Below are positions 1-9,095 of a stretch of DNA of 64,000 bases, piece by piece. Source of the DNA: Bacillus mobilis (lineage in GTDB: Bacteria > Bacillota > Bacilli > Bacillales > Bacillaceae_G); contig NZ_MACF01000119.1 of assembly GCF_001884045.1 (NCBI RefSeq), positions 1 through 64,000 of the forward strand, written 5' to 3'. A model generated the notes under the pieces. It ran no database searches. It was given only the letters and a program-made list of their open reading frames with translations, and was not told where the DNA came from. Made by a program: the position numbers and the translations under genes. Numbering within the stretch: the stretch's first letter is position 1; each line of letters opens with the position of its first letter.

Positions 1-1296
1 CACTTTGAGATTGTCCTCCCATTCTACCACTCTTGATTTTTCCAATGTATTCAGCGCACCATTAATATCAGCGTGAATGCATTTCTCTGATTTACTTTGG
101 TACAGACCGCGCGTGATTCGTTTGCCACTAAAGTAATAATGGGTCTTATCATCCTTAGACCAAACCGGAACCGGATCTTTATCCAGAAAACTAGCTTTTG
201 AAGTATAGCTTTCTTCTTGTTTCAAAAATCGGATACCTTCTTTTATACATTTATTCTCAATTGCCGCAATCAGTTTATGAAACGGGATTTGAACAAACTT
301 TTGATTATTCTTTTTTCCCATATCAGATTTTTGTTTCCAGCCAGCGTTATACCCTACGACAATTGTATCTATGCCAAATGCTTTCACTTTTTTGAACAAC
401 AGACCTACAGTTTGTGAAATATAACCGTTTATTTGTCGTTCCCGTTTATGCCAAAGTGCAGCCATTTTATTCGTTACAACTCGCTTAGAAAGTCCGTTTT
501 CCATATTTGTCAGTTGGAGATGACGTATCATTTTGTTGAAGTACTGGTTAATGGATTTTAATTTCTTCCCATCAATTAAAAATGCATCACCTGTATTGGT
601 TACGCAACTTACTAATCTATCTACACCTAAATCGCAACTCAAAGCGTTACTCGTAGTCGTGGATTGTTGCTTCATTTGAGAAACGTGCATTTCATATGTA
701 TAATGCACCTCAAAGAACCGACCTTTTTGCTTCGGTACAATCTCAATGTATGAAATTTTTTTATGTCTTAAGTTTTTCGGCATACGTATTTTAATGGAAC
801 CGAATTTTTTTCTGAATGCCACACTCATCGGAATCATCCAAAACCCGTTCTCATCCACTTTTGGAACTTGATAGATTTCAATAATTCGTTTATCAGTAGA
901 ACGAGAATAATTCGGAAACTTAGGACGACCTGTGAACTTCTCAGGATGTTTCTTCCACTGTTCCATTGCTTTAAAAAAGCTCTTTACTTCTGCATACAAG
1001 GCTCTACGAATGGCTTGAACAGAGTTTGATTGCATGCCCCAGTAGTTCATATCGGCTTGCATGGCAGTGTCCACTTCTTTTACAGTAGCCATCCTGTTAT
1101 TATTCAGGTAACTTTGTTTCATCGTATACAATCCAACATTTCGCAACGCTTTTGAACTATGTGACATACGCTGAAGTAAACGAAATTCTTTAGCCGTAAG
1201 ACAAGCTCGTCCGATATTTTGTTTCTGCGTGAATCGTTGCAGCGTTTCTCTTTTCTTTTGTTTCCGTAATACTTTCACCGCTTTCTTTTTAGCCAT
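1..1296 (-). CDS. tnpB: TnpB-type RNA-guided nuclease/transposase accessory (IS605 OrfB), 3' end outside window
   Basis: The frame is open from ATG at 1296 (AGGTGG ribosome binding site just upstream) through the left edge, giving 432 codons without a stop. The three RuvC-like acidic residues are present: D222 in CDLGVD, E361/E362 in QEESYTSKA, and D410 in HADINGALN. Family knowledge: TnpB proteins are RNA-guided DNA nucleases of IS200/IS605 elements. The usual four-cysteine zinc finger between motifs II and III is absent here; the equivalent positions read YTSKASFLD. No tnpA is visible on this side, so this could be an IS1341-type single-ORF element. The guide RNA and right end would lie outside the window. 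Confidence 0.9.
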   Translation of the reverse strand, partial: MAKKKAVKVLRKQKKRETLQRFTQKQNIGRACLTAKEFRLLQRMSHSSKALRNVGLYTMKQSYLNNNRMATVKEVDTAMQADMNYWGMQSNSVQAIRRALYAEVKSFFKAMEQWKKHPEKFTGRPKFPNYSRSTDKRIIEIYQVPKVDENGFWMIPMSVAFRKKFGSIKIRMPKNLRHKKISYIEIVPKQKGRFFEVHYTYEMHVSQMKQQSTTTSNALSCDLGVDRLVSCVTNTGDAFLIDGKKLKSINQYFNKMIRHLQLTNMENGLSKRVVTNKMAALWHKRERQINGYISQTVGLLFKKVKAFGIDTIVVGYNAGWKQKSDMGKKNNQKFVQIPFHKLIAAIENKCIKEGIRFLKQEESYTSKASFLDKDPVPVWSKDDKTHYYFSGKRITRGLYQSKSEKCIHADINGALNTLEKSRVVEWEDNLKV

Positions 1297-1574
1297 TGTT
1301 TTCACCACCTTTCTTAAAGAATTAACTTATTCATTCCTTTTGGTGCAAGTAACAAAAGGATTATGATTATCCAATTTCGTTACCTTAAGATATATTCCCT
1401 CCTTATTTCCGACATATCGTAAGACAAAAAGAAACCAACATTCCCCCGGGAAAATTGTTATAAGCGAAACGAAAGAGTTCAGCCCTATTGACTGACGGCA
1501 ATTCATCTCCACCTGAATTGTTGTGTTTCACCCGTAACACAAATCAGATGGAGTCTTCTTGCCGAAAAAGATAA
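1297..1574 (-). mobile_element. Upstream end region of the TnpB element with two tandem hairpins
   Basis: No gene is seen here. Two perfect 7-bp stems with 8-nt loops lie side by side: CAATTCA/TGAATTG at 1500-1521 and TTGTGTT/AACACAA at 1522-1543. Subterminal hairpins are typical of IS200/IS605 ends, so this is probably the left end of the element. The exact cleavage site was not determined. Confidence 0.5.
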
Positions 1575-1581
1575 AATAAAT

Positions 1582-1621
1582 AAGAAAGCTGAACCTAAAA
1601 TATAGGAACAGCTTCCTTCTT
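1582..1621 (-). terminator. Terminator of the M3 peptidase gene
   Basis: On the minus strand, just after the stop of the peptidase gene, a GGAAGCTG...CAGCTTTCTT hairpin is followed by a T-rich run. Confidence 0.6.
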
Positions 1622-3311
1622 ACAATTGTTCAAGTGACTCTAATTCGCCCTCTACAAATAACATTAGTTCTTTAATCGTTTCTCCAGAAAAATCAAAACG
1701 AATGCCAGCTGCTTCATATACTTCCGTTAAAGATCTAGAGCTACCTAATGATAAAGCTTTTTTATAGTTTTCTATTGCTTGTTTAGGATTTTCTTTATAT
1801 AGTTTATACATTTGCAACGCACCAAGTTGTGCGATAGCATATTCGATGTAATAGAATGGTATTTCGAATATGTGCAATACAGGTAACCAGCCAGTTGCTA
1901 TCCAATTTTCATAGCCTTCGATATTTACGACTTTTGATTGGTAAGTGTTATGTAATTCTAAATATTTTTCGTTTCTTTCCTTAGCGGTATGATTAGGATT
2001 TTCATACATCCAATGCTGGAATTGATCAACGATAAGTATTGATGGTAAATACTTAACAATATCTTTAAAGAAATCTAATTTTACTTTTATAAATTCTTCC
2101 GTATTCTCATAAAATGTATCCCAATACTCCATCGAAAATAATTCCATTGTCATGCTAGCAAGCTCAGCTGATTCTGAAGGGATTTCTAAATATTTTTGTA
2201 GCTCTAGTTGCTTCATACATTCATTATGAATACTATGGCCCATTTCATGGAGGAAAGTAGTAACGTCATCATGTGTATGATTGAGATTCATGAAGATAAA
2301 AGATAGTTGCGAAGCAGGTAAGTGTTCGCAAAATCCTCCAGGTCCTTTTCCTTTACGACTTTCTAAATCTAAGCAATTATTTTTATGCATACGGTCCAGT
2401 AATGTTGCAAATTCAGGGTCTAGTTTGTGTAAAACATGAGAACTTTTTTCGATTAAATCGCTCGCGTCTTCGATAGGTTTTAACGCTTTTTGATTTGGTG
2501 CGGTTGCTTTTAGATCCCATGGACCAAGACTATCTACTTGAAGTTCAGATTTTTTCTCATTCAATATTTTATCGATAAGTGGTAATACGTATTTACGAAT
2601 AGATTCAGCCAGCTCATAGCAATCATCAGGTGTATAATCAAATCGTTCATATTTCTTAAACATATAATCACAATAATTATCTAATCGAATGTTTTGCGCC
2701 TTTTGGTGACGGATTGCGATTAATTCATTTAATATATGTTGTAATGTATCTTCAACAGATAAGAATGTTTCAGAAATGAGCGTTTTTGCTTTTTTTCGTA
2801 TATGACGATCCGGATCTTGTAAGTAAGACTGTAGTTCGGTAATTGTCTTTTCTTCATCGTTCCATAGCGCAGTTAAACCACCTGTAATTTCGAAGTACTG
2901 TGTTACTAATTTGTCTTCAATTACCTCTAAATCAATGTTCTTTTCACAAAATAATGTTTGCGCATTCTTTATTTTTTTATCTAGTAAGCTATACGTTTTT
3001 TGATCAAGTTCCATTCGAAAAGGGGACTCTAAATATTTATTATCAAATGAATTCTGATAATGTTTCAAAAGAGGCCTTACAAATTGTTGATCATATTCAA
3101 AAGTATCTTTTATTTCTTTATTATCCGTATTACATTGAAAGGCGATATAGTGTGATCTTAATTGTTCTTCAATTTTCCAAATGACTGTAGATTGTTTTTT
3201 TAACCAGTTTTCAAGCTCTAGTTTTGAAGAAATCGCTTCATTTAATAAAGTAGAAAGAGTCTTTTCTAATTCTAGAATGTTACTAATATCAATCGTATTT
3301 ACACGTTGCAA
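1620..3311 (-). CDS. M3 family oligoendopeptidase (PepF-like)
   Basis: Cytosolic zinc metallopeptidase of 563 aa, a normal length for the M3B oligoendopeptidase F group. The zinc motif HEMGH is at residues 355-359, followed by the helix with SAELASMTMELFSME that supplies the third ligand in this family. The N-terminal 340 residues are helical, as expected for the channel-forming part. It probably degrades short peptides. A terminator follows it. It sits 17 nt downstream of the EamA gene on the same strand, so the two may be co-transcribed. Confidence 0.88.
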   Translation of the reverse strand: MQRVNTIDISNILELEKTLSTLLNEAISSKLELENWLKKQSTVIWKIEEQLRSHYIAFQCNTDNKEIKDTFEYDQQFVRPLLKHYQNSFDNKYLESPFRMELDQKTYSLLDKKIKNAQTLFCEKNIDLEVIEDKLVTQYFEITGGLTALWNDEEKTITELQSYLQDPDRHIRKKAKTLISETFLSVEDTLQHILNELIAIRHQKAQNIRLDNYCDYMFKKYERFDYTPDDCYELAESIRKYVLPLIDKILNEKKSELQVDSLGPWDLKATAPNQKALKPIEDASDLIEKSSHVLHKLDPEFATLLDRMHKNNCLDLESRKGKGPGGFCEHLPASQLSFIFMNLNHTHDDVTTFLHEMGHSIHNECMKQLELQKYLEIPSESAELASMTMELFSMEYWDTFYENTEEFIKVKLDFFKDIVKYLPSILIVDQFQHWMYENPNHTAKERNEKYLELHNTYQSKVVNIEGYENWIATGWLPVLHIFEIPFYYIEYAIAQLGALQMYKLYKENPKQAIENYKKALSLGSSRSLTEVYEAAGIRFDFSGETIKELMLFVEGELESLEQL

Positions 3312-3328
3312 TATATATCCCTCACTTT

Positions 3329-4267
3329 TTATTTACTTAAGGAAGTATTCTTCTTCTTTATTACAATCCCTTTTTTTCCTAAGAAGTTTGTGCCCACTAC
3401 TCCAAGAACAATCAAAATTGTTCCGATGATGTGATAGTATGCGATTTGTTCGTGTAAGAATACAACACCCGCGATAATTGTAATAAGTGTAGATAAGTTG
3501 CTGAAAACACTTATTTTAGCTGCTTCAATATAAGATAACGAATAGTTTAATAGCAATGCTGTTAGTAAAGAAGATAGCAAACCTAAATATAAAATGGAGA
3601 TAAGAAATGTTCCGTTCATAAATGGTTTAAAGTATATAGTTAATGTCCCTTTGTTTATATGGCTGACGATAGCAATTAAATTAAAACTAATAAAACCAAT
3701 CGCTGTCATTGTATAAGTTAAATCCATTAGCTTGAAATTATTTGCCATTTTCCGTGCTAATACATTATAGCAAGCAGATGATAATGCCGATAACAAAATA
3801 AGAATAACGCCGATGATACTAGTTTCGTAAGCCCCTAGACCATTCATTATAAATATATAAATGACACCGATGACTGAGATGAGTACAGAGATTTTTTGTG
3901 ATGTATTCGTATACTCTTTCAAAAAATAGGAAGCTAAGATCATCGTAAATATTGGGATCACCGCTTGTATAATTCCTGCTTCAGATGAACTTGTATACAC
4001 TAATCCAAAAGCTTGAAAAGCAAAAAAAAGTGCTGGATAAAAAATCGCAATTGGTAAAAGAGAAAGTATATTTTTAAATGATATATTTAACTTTATGAAT
4101 CCAAAAATAACCGGAATATTTGCTGCTATGAAAGCAACTGTAAAACGATGAGCCAGAGTATCAAGAGGGCTTGTAATGGTTAGTGTTAGTTTCACGAATA
4201 AAAAGGAAAATCCAATAATAAATGAATAGAGTAATGCTGATATATATGCTTTTGTTGTATTTTTCAT
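3329..4267 (-). CDS. EamA/DMT family exporter
   Basis: Inner-membrane protein of 312 aa with about ten hydrophobic segments in two EamA repeats (roughly residues 1-145 and 150-300), the usual drug/metabolite transporter layout. The substrate cannot be read from sequence; family members export amino acids, nucleosides or drugs. It is divergent from the MocR regulator starting at 4392/4395, with about 125 bp between them containing a perfect palindrome. That regulator therefore probably controls it. Confidence 0.85.
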   Translation of the reverse strand: MKNTTKAYISALLYSFIIGFSFLFVKLTLTITSPLDTLAHRFTVAFIAANIPVIFGFIKLNISFKNILSLLPIAIFYPALFFAFQAFGLVYTSSSEAGIIQAVIPIFTMILASYFLKEYTNTSQKISVLISVIGVIYIFIMNGLGAYETSIIGVILILLSALSSACYNVLARKMANNFKLMDLTYTMTAIGFISFNLIAIVSHINKGTLTIYFKPFMNGTFLISILYLGLLSSLLTALLLNYSLSYIEAAKISVFSNLSTLITIIAGVVFLHEQIAYYHIIGTILIVLGVVGTNFLGKKGIVIKKKNTSLSK

Positions 4268-4337
4268 AATTTCACCTCATAGTAGTTGATTTCTTACTGG
4301 CCAGCATACGTACATAGTAAACTTCCTGATCTAGTGC

Positions 4338-4371
4338 TACAATGTGAACAAATACAAACTGTACCGGTACA
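4338..4371 (+). promoter_or_regulatory. MocR promoter with perfect palindromic operator candidate
   Basis: A TACAAT -10-like hexamer is at 4338-4343. The 12-bp perfect palindrome TGTACCGGTACA is at 4360-4371, between that hexamer and the ribosome binding site. The position fits autorepression by the MocR protein and possible control of the divergent EamA gene. This is inference. Confidence 0.45.
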
Positions 4372-4391
4372 AATTAAATGATGAGGTGGTA

Positions 4392-5753
4392 ATGATGTAT
4401 AAATATTTACATGTTTTCAACGACTTAGAAAGTATGATTCAAAATGGGGAGATAAAAGAAGGTAAGAAACTACCGTCTATTCGGACACTAGTTACGCAAT
4501 ATGAGTGTAATAAGGCAACGGTTATACGGGCGCTACATGAATTAGAAAAGCGTCATATTATTTATTCTGTGCCTCAAAGTGGGTACTACGTTGTTAAAAA
4601 ATCTGGGAATACCATAGAAAATAACGAGATAATTGATTTTGCTTCCTCAGCACCAGATCCAGATGTTTTCCCATATTTAGATTTTCAGCATTGTATTAAT
4701 AAGGCCATTGATACGTATAAAAATGACTTGTTCGTATATGGAACACCGAAAGGTTTACCGTCTTTAATTCCGGTCATTCAAAAACAATTAGCAAATTATC
4801 AAGTCTTCACTAAAGAAGAAAATATTTTTATAACGTCAGGTGTACAACAAGCGCTAGCTATACTAACTTCTATACCATTTCCAAATGAGAATGAAACGAT
4901 ATTAATTGAACAGCCAACATATCATTTATATATTGAGTATCTAGAAATAAATAAAATTCCTGTAATTGGTATTAAACGTACGAATGAAGGTATTGACTTG
5001 CATGAATTGGAGCGTATATTTCGAACAGGTAAAATAAAATTCTTTTATACGATACCGAGATATCATCATCCGCTTGGAACTTCTTATTCTAAAGATGAGA
5101 AAGAAAAAATTGTGTTATTGGCTAAGAAATATAATGTATTTATAGTGGAAGATGATTATTTAGCAGATTTAGAAACAGATTCAAAAGCAGATCCGTTATA
5201 TAGCTTGGATAATTGTAATCACGTAATATATTTAAAAAGTTACTCTAAGATTATTTTTCCAGGTTTACGGGTTGGAGTTGCGGTCATTCCACCATCTATC
5301 GCAAATGATTTCCATACATATAAAAAGATATTAGATATTGATAGTCCGATGATTTCTCAAGCGGCTTTAGAAATTTATATAAAGAGCGGTATGTTTGAAC
5401 GTCATAAAAACAAAATTAAATCGTCCTATCACGATAGATCTAAAAAACTAGCAGAAACATTAGAAAGAATGCATAATGAAAATCAGCTTTTTACATATAC
5501 AAAGCAAAACACAATTGGAATCCACACTTGTTTAGAATTACATAAAACGAGTATTTCAGAAATGCTTTTACAAAGACTAGGTGAAATGCAAATAAGCATT
5601 GATACGATTGATAAAAATTATGTGAGAGGTTTTCCGAAAGAAAGACTATTAAAGTTAAACGTATCGAATGTGAAGGAAGATAGAATTGAAGAAGGAATTC
5701 GTAAAGTAATTGAGGAAATCAAACAAGTGGAGCGTATAACCTTTCAATTTTAA
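4392..5753 (+). CDS. MocR-type GntR/aminotransferase fusion regulator
   Basis: An N-terminal GntR winged helix (about residues 10-75, with the KLPSIRTLVTQY recognition region) is fused to a fold-type I aminotransferase-like domain. SYSKIIFPGLRVG carries the PLP-binding lysine. MocR proteins sense PLP or PLP adducts and control nearby genes. A longer frame begins at 4344, but that ATG directly abuts the -10 element. GAGGTGG at 4383-4389 instead supports ATG 4392 or 4395. The likely target is the divergent EamA exporter. Confidence 0.85.
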   Translation: MMYKYLHVFNDLESMIQNGEIKEGKKLPSIRTLVTQYECNKATVIRALHELEKRHIIYSVPQSGYYVVKKSGNTIENNEIIDFASSAPDPDVFPYLDFQHCINKAIDTYKNDLFVYGTPKGLPSLIPVIQKQLANYQVFTKEENIFITSGVQQALAILTSIPFPNENETILIEQPTYHLYIEYLEINKIPVIGIKRTNEGIDLHELERIFRTGKIKFFYTIPRYHHPLGTSYSKDEKEKIVLLAKKYNVFIVEDDYLADLETDSKADPLYSLDNCNHVIYLKSYSKIIFPGLRVGVAVIPPSIANDFHTYKKILDIDSPMISQAALEIYIKSGMFERHKNKIKSSYHDRSKKLAETLERMHNENQLFTYTKQNTIGIHTCLELHKTSISEMLLQRLGEMQISIDTIDKNYVRGFPKERLLKLNVSNVKEDRIEEGIRKVIEEIKQVERITFQF

Positions 5754-5782
5754 AAAGAAAAAAACGAATAAGGAGGTTTGGT

Positions 5783-6130
5783 GTGAGACGCAAAATAATA
5801 CTCTTGTTTGTGTGTATCGCTATAATAATTGGAGCTATTGTTGTGACTAATTATTATAAAAAAGATGATCAATGCATTGCGGTTGGTAAGTATTCAAGAG
5901 GTATTATCGTAGATCAAAATAACGAACCTATATCTAATGTGAAAATTTATGAAGACACAATCGAAAGTAAGGAACGTAGTATTTCAAATGCAGAAGGTAA
6001 ATTTGAAATACCACATGGTGTTTGTGGTGAAATTACATTACAGTTAGTTACTCCAGATGGTGAAATCTATACGAGAAAATATGATAGTAATCATATACCG
6101 GAAGTGATAGAACTTAGTGATAAAAAGTAG
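5783..6130 (+). CDS. Membrane-anchored carboxypeptidase regulatory-like domain protein
   Basis: A protein of 115 aa starting with GTG behind AAGGAGG. Residues 5-24 form an N-terminal membrane anchor (IILLFVCIAIIIGAIVVT). The rest resembles a transthyretin-like/CarboxypepD_reg fold: GIIVDQNNEPISNVKIY, then SNAEGKFEIPHG. Such domains are usually extracytoplasmic. No function can be assigned. It follows the MocR gene by 29 bp and may be read through from it. A strong terminator follows. Confidence 0.7.
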   Translation: MRRKIILLFVCIAIIIGAIVVTNYYKKDDQCIAVGKYSRGIIVDQNNEPISNVKIYEDTIESKERSISNAEGKFEIPHGVCGEITLQLVTPDGEIYTRKYDSNHIPEVIELSDKK

Positions 6131-6157
6131 AAGAAAAGTGTTATGTTAATACTTTTT

Positions 6158-6187
6158 AGAGCACTCAATTGTTGAGTGCTCTTTTTG
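6158..6187 (+). terminator. Intrinsic terminator
   Basis: AGAGCACTCAA / TTGAGTGCTCT forms an 11-bp perfect stem with a 3-nt loop, followed by TTTTG. Confidence 0.9.
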
Positions 6188-6281
6188 TTTAGGATATAAT
6201 TGTTTTAAATGGAAATAAACTACCAATAAATGATATCCTTAAAGTATAGCATTTATTTTGAATAGGAAGGTGATCGAGTCT

Positions 6282-6485
6282 ATGGGGGGACGTATAGTCG
6301 ATGATTTACAGCAGTTATCGTTGTTACTAATGTTTTTTAGTACATTTATATTTTACAGATATTTAAAAAAGGTTAGACGAGAGAGAAAATTGACTGGTTT
6401 TGAATGGACCATGTATTTTGTTACTCAATTTGCGACATTAATTTGGGCATTTACTTATTTCATTAAACACTTAGCTGAATCGTAA
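6282..6485 (+). CDS. Small two-TM membrane protein, unknown function
   Basis: The frame is open from a TTG at 6258, but GGAAGGTGA at 6265-6273 points to ATG 6282, giving 67 aa. Two hydrophobic stretches (QLSLLLMFFSTFIFYRYL and TMYFVTQFATLIWAFTYF) flank a basic RRERK linker. I do not recognise the family. Confidence 0.6.
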   Translation: MGGRIVDDLQQLSLLLMFFSTFIFYRYLKKVRRERKLTGFEWTMYFVTQFATLIWAFTYFIKHLAES

Positions 6486-6512
6486 TTCCTATTCTTTTAA
6501 TCTAATGTATTG

Positions 6513-6755
6513 TTATCTATTAGGGATATAAATATAGTCCGTATCTAAATCAATGACAACATCGCTCATGATGTCTTCTCGTAGTAATTTTGGGATTTTT
6601 TCATAATGGTAATGTACACAAAATAAGCTTAGAAGCTCTTCGTTAGATATCTCTTCATTTTTCAAAGTTAAATACATTGTTCTTAATTCGTTTAGAGAAC
6701 AGTTAAGGCCAATAACATACTCATTAATTCCATATCCATCAAATTCAATTATCAT
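6513..6755 (-). CDS. Hypothetical 80-aa acidic protein
   Basis: A soluble, acidic, unrecognised protein ending DLDTDYIYIPNR. No strong ribosome binding site is seen. A GTTGGTT/AACCAAC inverted repeat lies upstream of its start at about 6762-6782 and could be an operator. The coding call rests on open frame and composition only. Confidence 0.5.
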   Translation of the reverse strand: MIIEFDGYGINEYVIGLNCSLNELRTMYLTLKNEEISNEELLSLFCVHYHYEKIPKLLREDIMSDVVIDLDTDYIYIPNR

Positions 6756-6865
6756 ATTATCACTGTTGGTTGCTAACCAACTTTATAGCTTAAATTTTAG
6801 ATGAATCTATTATACATGGTTTGCAATTTAGTGAGAATATATTTTTATAAAGTGAGAGGGAAGCT

Positions 6866-7792
6866 ATGGAACAATATAAGTTAGTTTTAGAAGGACCTAA
6901 ACAATTGAATTGGCAAACTGATAAAATTAAGTCCATACAGGATGATGAAATTATTGTTAAAACAATCGCAGGTGCAATAAGTATTGGAGCAGAGTTACCA
7001 CAGTATAAAGAATCGGATGGTTCAGATACAAATCCTATTTATCCAAGAAAAACTGGATATGAAAGTTATGGTGAAGTTATTCAAGTTGGTAATAAAGTAA
7101 CAAATTTAAACGTAGGGGATAAAGTAGTCTCTTTTTATGGACATGAAACGGTAGGAATAGTTAAGGGAGATAAAGTCATTCAAGTTCCTAGTTATATAAA
7201 ATCTAAAGTTGCTTTATTATGTATTCTTTCGTGTGATGCTGCTAAAGGGGTATTGAAGCTAGACCCACGGCAGGATGAAAAAGTACTTATTACTGGAATG
7301 GGAGTTATCGGTTTACTCGCTTGTTATTTCTTAAAATACTATGTAGGTGTGGAACATGTGGATGTTGTTGAGCCTAATAAAAATAGAAAAGAATTTGCAA
7401 AGAAGTTTGGTGCGAAAAACCTCTTTGATTCAGAAAAGCAAATAATAGAAACATATAATTACGGTTTGGAATGTTCTGCTACAAATAGAGGGTTTCACAC
7501 ATTGCAAAAGGCTATTAAAAGTAATGGGGCTATATGCATTCTTTCTGATGGTAATATAGAAGACTTAACATTAACCGCCGACTTTTATCTAAAAGAATTG
7601 CAGATCATTGGTTCAAGTGACGGATATGATTATCAAAAACATGCAGATTGGTTTTTTAATCAGATAGAAAGAACAACATGGATAGAAGAGATTTTTCAAC
7701 ATGAGATTCATTATACTGCTCTTGAAAAATGTTTTGAAGAATTGAGTGAAGGGATAATTACCCCCTTAAAAGTATTTGTCTCATATGAATAA
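6866..7792 (+). CDS. Zinc-independent medium-chain dehydrogenase/reductase
   Basis: 308 aa. The N-terminal GroES-like part (about 1-130) lacks the catalytic Cys/His pattern of zinc alcohol dehydrogenases. The Rossmann part has VLITGMGVIGLLACYFL at about residues 142-158. It probably reduces or oxidises a small carbonyl/alcohol substrate with NAD(P). The start follows GAGAGGGAAGCT. It stands alone, and nothing nearby hints at the substrate. Confidence 0.75.
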   Translation: MEQYKLVLEGPKQLNWQTDKIKSIQDDEIIVKTIAGAISIGAELPQYKESDGSDTNPIYPRKTGYESYGEVIQVGNKVTNLNVGDKVVSFYGHETVGIVKGDKVIQVPSYIKSKVALLCILSCDAAKGVLKLDPRQDEKVLITGMGVIGLLACYFLKYYVGVEHVDVVEPNKNRKEFAKKFGAKNLFDSEKQIIETYNYGLECSATNRGFHTLQKAIKSNGAICILSDGNIEDLTLTADFYLKELQIIGSSDGYDYQKHADWFFNQIERTTWIEEIFQHEIHYTALEKCFEELSEGIITPLKVFVSYE

Positions 7793-8009
7793 AATGATCA
7801 TGTACATGTCACATAGCTCACGTATGTTTCGTCATGAATATGATAATAAAACGAGGGATAACAACTATAGGGATTTTTTACAGGTGCAACGTTTTGTGTA
7901 AACAAAGAAGTTTTTTTGCTCTTTCATTATGAACAAATAGTATATTATCTTTCTCAATGTACATATTAAGTAAAGTGTTTAATATCATGTACATAAAAGG
8001 CGGGCTAAT

Positions 8010-8183
8010 ATGGATGAGAAAAAGAAAAGTGAAGCATTGAGTAAATTTAAGAAACAATGGTTTAATGAAGATAATCAACCAGTAGCTGGTATAGAGTTAG
8101 CTTTACCACCTGATATAGGCAGCATGTTAGACTTGAAATCAGTTGATGATAAAAGTGGAGAAAGTAATAATGAATTAGTTTAA
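8010..8183 (+). CDS. Small conserved-looking hypothetical protein (57 aa)
   Basis: ATG at 8010 follows AAAGGCGGG. The protein begins MDEKKKSEALSKFKKQW, is highly charged and ends SGESNNELV. It is followed directly by a terminator, which supports a real transcription unit. No family recognised. Confidence 0.6.
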   Translation: MDEKKKSEALSKFKKQWFNEDNQPVAGIELALPPDIGSMLDLKSVDDKSGESNNELV

Positions 8184-8190
8184 TCTATAC

Positions 8191-8215
8191 GCATCCATTC
8201 GGGTGCTTTTTATTT
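8191..8215 (+). terminator. Intrinsic terminator
   Basis: GCATCC / GGGTGC stem with loop ATTC, followed by TTTTTATTTT. Confidence 0.75.
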
Positions 8216-8360
8216 TGGGGGCAATGGAAGATTGATCAAAATAGATTCTTTTCAGAATATGTAAGTATGATTTTCACAAAAAAGTTTAATTAAAATTCAT
8301 TTAGAATGCTATATGAAATGGGAATGCTAATAACATTTACCATTAAAGGATTGGGCTATT

Positions 8361-8858
8361 ATGCATATTATTGCTGAAAGCATTATTTTAATTCTCACTG
8401 GGATTCTTGCATTAAAAATGACAGGGAGTAAATCTGTTAGCCAAATGACAAGAGCAGAAATCATTATAGTAGTATCAATTGCACGTATTATTGTAGAGCC
8501 TGTATTAAGTAGGAAAGTGATCCCATCTATATTTGCAGCTGTAATATTTGCAAGCGTACTTTTTATCATTCATTTCTTTGAACTGAAATCAAGGAAGGCG
8601 GAACAATTCCTAAATGGCAGTAGCTTTGTAATTGTTGAAAACGGTGAGATTATAAAAGCGAACTTGATAAAGGCAAAAATGTCAGAACAACAACTATATA
8701 TGCAATTAAGAGAAAAAGGAATTCATGATTTGAAGAGTTTACAGCAAGTTACAGCCGAACCGAATGGACGTATTGGTTATCGATTAATAGAGAAAGCTCA
8801 ACCGATAACTTTAGAAATGTTAGAAAAAATATTAGATCAGCACAAAATAAAAAAATAA
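8361..8858 (+). CDS. DUF421 (YetF-like) membrane protein
   Basis: 165 aa. Three N-terminal hydrophobic segments (residues 1-75) contain the conserved LKMTGSKSVSQMT region, followed by a cytosolic domain with VENGEIIKANLIKAKMSEQQL and LREKGIHDL, the DUF421 signature. Several such proteins are spore-related in bacilli, but no function can be fixed here. AAAGGATTGGG precedes the ATG. Confidence 0.85.
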   Translation: MHIIAESIILILTGILALKMTGSKSVSQMTRAEIIIVVSIARIIVEPVLSRKVIPSIFAAVIFASVLFIIHFFELKSRKAEQFLNGSSFVIVENGEIIKANLIKAKMSEQQLYMQLREKGIHDLKSLQQVTAEPNGRIGYRLIEKAQPITLEMLEKILDQHKIKK

Positions 8859-8868
8859 TTTCTCTTTA

Positions 8869-8907
8869 GAAAAGCCAATAATACAACGGAAGTATTAGCT
8901 TTTTTAT
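8869..8907 (+). terminator. Intrinsic terminator
   Basis: An imperfect AAAAGCCAATA...TATTAGCTTTTTT stem follows the DUF421 gene. Confidence 0.65.
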
Positions 8908-8996
8908 ATTTTCTCTAAACGTAATGGTTAATAATTAGAATAGATATTCAGCCAATCTTTAAATTAGATATAGGCTTATTAATATGCTATATTCAA

Positions 8997-9050
8997 TGGA
9001 CCTATAGTGACTGTGGGGGAAAAAGCAGCGTAAAAAATTAATAGGTCTTT
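8997..9050 (+). promoter_or_regulatory. Possible structured leader of the methyltransferase gene
   Basis: GACCTAT near 8998 pairs perfectly with ATAGGTC near 9045, enclosing TGTGGGGGAAAAAGCAGCG. It lies in the 5' region of the gene starting at 9096. It matches no riboswitch class I know. It could be coincidence. Confidence 0.25.
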
Positions 9051-9095
9051 CATGTGATGCTATACATGAGATAAGAATAAGGAGATAAAAATAAA

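Noticed and set aside
7794-7901. 35-codon frame beginning MIMYMSHSSRMFRHEY
   Set aside because: No ribosome binding site, starts 1 bp after the previous stop, and no terminator or conservation evidence. Possible but not supportable.
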